From: Rhodobacter sp. | GTDB taxonomy: Bacteria > Pseudomonadota > Alphaproteobacteria > Rhodobacterales > Rhodobacteraceae | Direction: 5' to 3' | Assembly (NCBI GenBank): GCA_027489175.1 | Contig: JAIYAE010000018.1 | Coordinates: 16,394 to 80,393 of the forward strand | Length of the DNA: 64,000 nucleotides | In this document: in pieces, positions 62,489-64,000 of the stretch | Numbering within the stretch: the stretch's first letter is position 1 | Layout: every line of letters starts with the position of its first letter | Made by a program: the position numbers and the translations under genes | Notes under the pieces: generated by a model | Told to the model about the DNA's origin: nothing | Seen by the model: only the letters and a program-made list of their open reading frames with translations | Database searches by the model: none

Positions 62489-64000
62489 TCATGCGGTCAG
62501 GCCAAGAGCCTGGGCGACGAGGGTTTGTTGTTCATGCTTGTGGCGCGACGCGAGGCCCGTGGCGGGCGAGGCGCTGGCCTTGCGGCCGGCGTAGGCCATG
62601 CGGGTGGGCTTGGAGCGGACCTTGGTCAGGATCGTCTCCATTTCAGGCTCAATGAAATGCCAGGCGCCCTGGTTCTTGGGTTCTTCCTGGCACCAGATGA
62701 ACTCTGCTTTCGGGAAGCGCGCCAGTTCCTGACCAAGCGAGATGGTCGGCACCGGGTAAAGCTGTTCGATGCGCATCAGGTAGACGTCGTCCAGGCCTTG
62801 CGCATCCCGTTCGGCCAGAAGGTCGTAGTAGACCTTGCCGGAACAGAGAACGACGCGCTTGATCTTGTCGTCGGCTTTCAGCTTTTGCGTCGAGTTGCCC
62901 TTTTGCGCATCGTCCCAGAGGACGCGGTGGAAGGTGGAACCGTCGGTGAAATCCTCGGCCCGGGAGATGCACATCGGGTGACGCAGGAGCGACTTCGGCG
63001 TCATCAGGATCAGCGGCTTGCGGTAGGTGCGGTGCAGCTGACGGCGCAGGATGTGGAAGTAGTTGGCAGGCGTCGTGCAGTTGGCGACGATCCAGTTGTC
63101 TTCGGCGCTTAGCTGCAGGAAGCGTTCGAGGCGGGCGGAGGAGTGTTCCGGGCCCTGACCCTCATACCCGTGCGGAAGGAGCATCACGAGGCCCGACATC
63201 CGCAGCCACTTCGATTCGCCCGAGTTGATGAACTGGTCGATCATGATCTGCGCGCCGTTGGCGAAATCGCCGAACTGGGCTTCCCAGATCGTCAGGGCGT
63301 TGGGTTCCGAGAGGGAGTAGCCATACTCGAACCCGAGGACGGCGTATTCCGACAGCATGGAGTCGATGACCTCATACCGCGCCTGGCCGGGGCGGATGTG
63401 GTTCAGCGGGTAGTGCCGTTCTTCGGTCGTCTGGTCGACCCAGCCGGAGTGGCGTTGGCTGAACGTGCCACGGGTGCAGTCTTGCCCCGAAAGGCGGACG
63501 GCGAAGCCCTCGGTCTGGAGCGAGCCAAAGGCCAAAGCCTCGGCCGTGGCCCAGTCGAACCCCTTGCCGGTGGCGAACATCTCTTTCTTGGCGTCAAGCT
63601 GGCGGAGGACGGTCTTGTGCATGTCAAACCCGTCCGGAACGCGGGTCAGGGCTGCGCCCACCTCGGCCAAAGTCTCGGGCTTGATCCAGGTTTCGCCGCG
63701 CTGGTAGTTGTTCAGGTCCTTGGTCGCCAGGTTCTTCCAGCGGCCATCCAGCCAGTCGGCTTTGTTGGGCAGGAAGGCCTTTCCGGCCTCAAACTCTTCA
63801 TTCAGCCGGGCCTGGAAGGCGGCCTTCATATCCTCGATCTCGCCTTCGGGGATAAGACCGTCAGCCACCAGCCGTTCAGTATAAAGCTGCAGCGTGGTCT
63901 TCTGGCGCTTGATGCGGGCATACATCGCCGGGTTGGTGAACATCGGCTCATCGCCTTCGTTGTGACCAAAGCGGCGGTAGCAGAAGATGTCGATGACCAC
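62489..64000 (-). CDS. sucA: 2-oxoglutarate dehydrogenase E1, C-terminal part (5' end outside window)
   Basis: The frame is open to the right edge, so only the last ~503 residues are visible. They include [72 protein letters not shown] and the C-terminal [16 protein letters not shown], all typical of the thiamine-diphosphate E1 enzyme that decarboxylates 2-oxoglutarate. It is followed by sucB on the same strand. Confidence 0.97.
   Translation of the reverse strand: MVIDIFCYRRFGHNEGDEPMFTNPAMYARIKRQKTTLQLYTERLVADGLIPEGEIEDMKAAFQARLNEEFEAGKAFLPNKADWLDGRWKNLATKDLNNYQRGETWIKPETLAEVGAALTRVPDGFDMHKTVLRQLDAKKEMFATGKGFDWATAEALAFGSLQTEGFAVRLSGQDCTRGTFSQRHSGWVDQTTEERHYPLNHIRPGQARYEVIDSMLSEYAVLGFEYGYSLSEPNALTIWEAQFGDFANGAQIMIDQFINSGESKWLRMSGLVMLLPHGYEGQGPEHSSARLERFLQLSAEDNWIVANCTTPANYFHILRRQLHRTYRKPLILMTPKSLLRHPMCISRAEDFTDGSTFHRVLWDDAQKGNSTQKLKADDKIKRVVLCSGKVYYDLLAERDAQGLDDVYLMRIEQLYPVPTISLGQELARFPKAEFIWCQEEPKNQGAWHFIEPEMETILTKVRSKPTRMAYAGRKASASPATGLASRHKHEQQTLVAQALGLTA

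Overview
The window is GC-rich, gene-dense DNA from an alphaproteobacterium, most probably a member of the Rhodobacteraceae/Paracoccaceae. The signs are a complete glpR-glpD-glpSTPQUV-glpK glycerol module of the rhizobial/rhodobacterial type, a TTGAC-N4-ATCAA FnrL-like box, TTTGCAAA boxes of the kind bound by short-chain fatty acyl-CoA regulators in Rhodobacter, and several small families typical of this group (FYDLN-acid protein, DUF817, a roughly 57-residue membrane protein). No plasmid, phage or insertion-sequence genes are visible. It reads as chromosome.

Layout. (1) 1-10050: a probable export locus. It holds the C-terminal part of a long RTX (calcium-binding nonapeptide) protein, a DUF3467 protein, a membrane-anchored HlyD-like adaptor with a large N-terminal cytosolic domain, an M50 metalloprotease fused to an adaptor-like tail, a TolC-family lipoprotein, a second periplasmic adaptor and an Omp85-like barrel without POTRA domains. 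No ABC ATPase is present in the visible part. (2) 10069-21822: glycerol uptake and catabolism under a DeoR-type GlpR, ending with an iron-type alcohol dehydrogenase and a tiny membrane protein behind an FNR-like box. (3) 21827-29653: housekeeping and accessory genes (two alpha/beta hydrolases, DUF817, glyA, nadK) and a sigma-54 response regulator coupled to an Hpt protein. (4) 29750-34204: prpE and maeB, linked to propionate/acetate and C4 metabolism. (5) 34344-40074: a cupin protein and the nucleoside salvage cluster cdd-deoA-deoB-add-upp, with tdk nearby at 42210. (6) 40081-54609: mixed genes including a DEAD-box helicase, an RND efflux operon, tRNA-Ala(GGC), a SprT/YgjP-like peptidase, a GntR regulator and pirin. 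(7) 54706-64000: a methyltransferase-like protein, then the 2-oxoglutarate dehydrogenase genes sucA (partial), sucB and lpd on the minus strand. Seven accessory genes, including a glycosyltransferase cassette, sit between sucB and lpd.

How the genes work together. The glp module imports glycerol by an ABC transporter, phosphorylates it (GlpK) and oxidises it (GlpD). The two transporter ATPases are asymmetric: GlpS lacks the switch histidine and GlpT lacks the LSGGQ signature, and both defects fall in the same composite ATP site. The salvage cluster degrades or recycles nucleosides. PrpE, MaeB and SucAB/Lpd feed acyl-CoA and C4 carbon to and from the TCA cycle.

The most unusual region is the first 10 kb, a two-membrane export assembly without a visible motor, next to an RTX protein built from 312-bp tandem cassettes. 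Dispersed palindromic repeats mark several intergenic regions. Gene starts were chosen by ribosome-binding-site spacing and family length. All functions are from reading the sequence, not from database searches.
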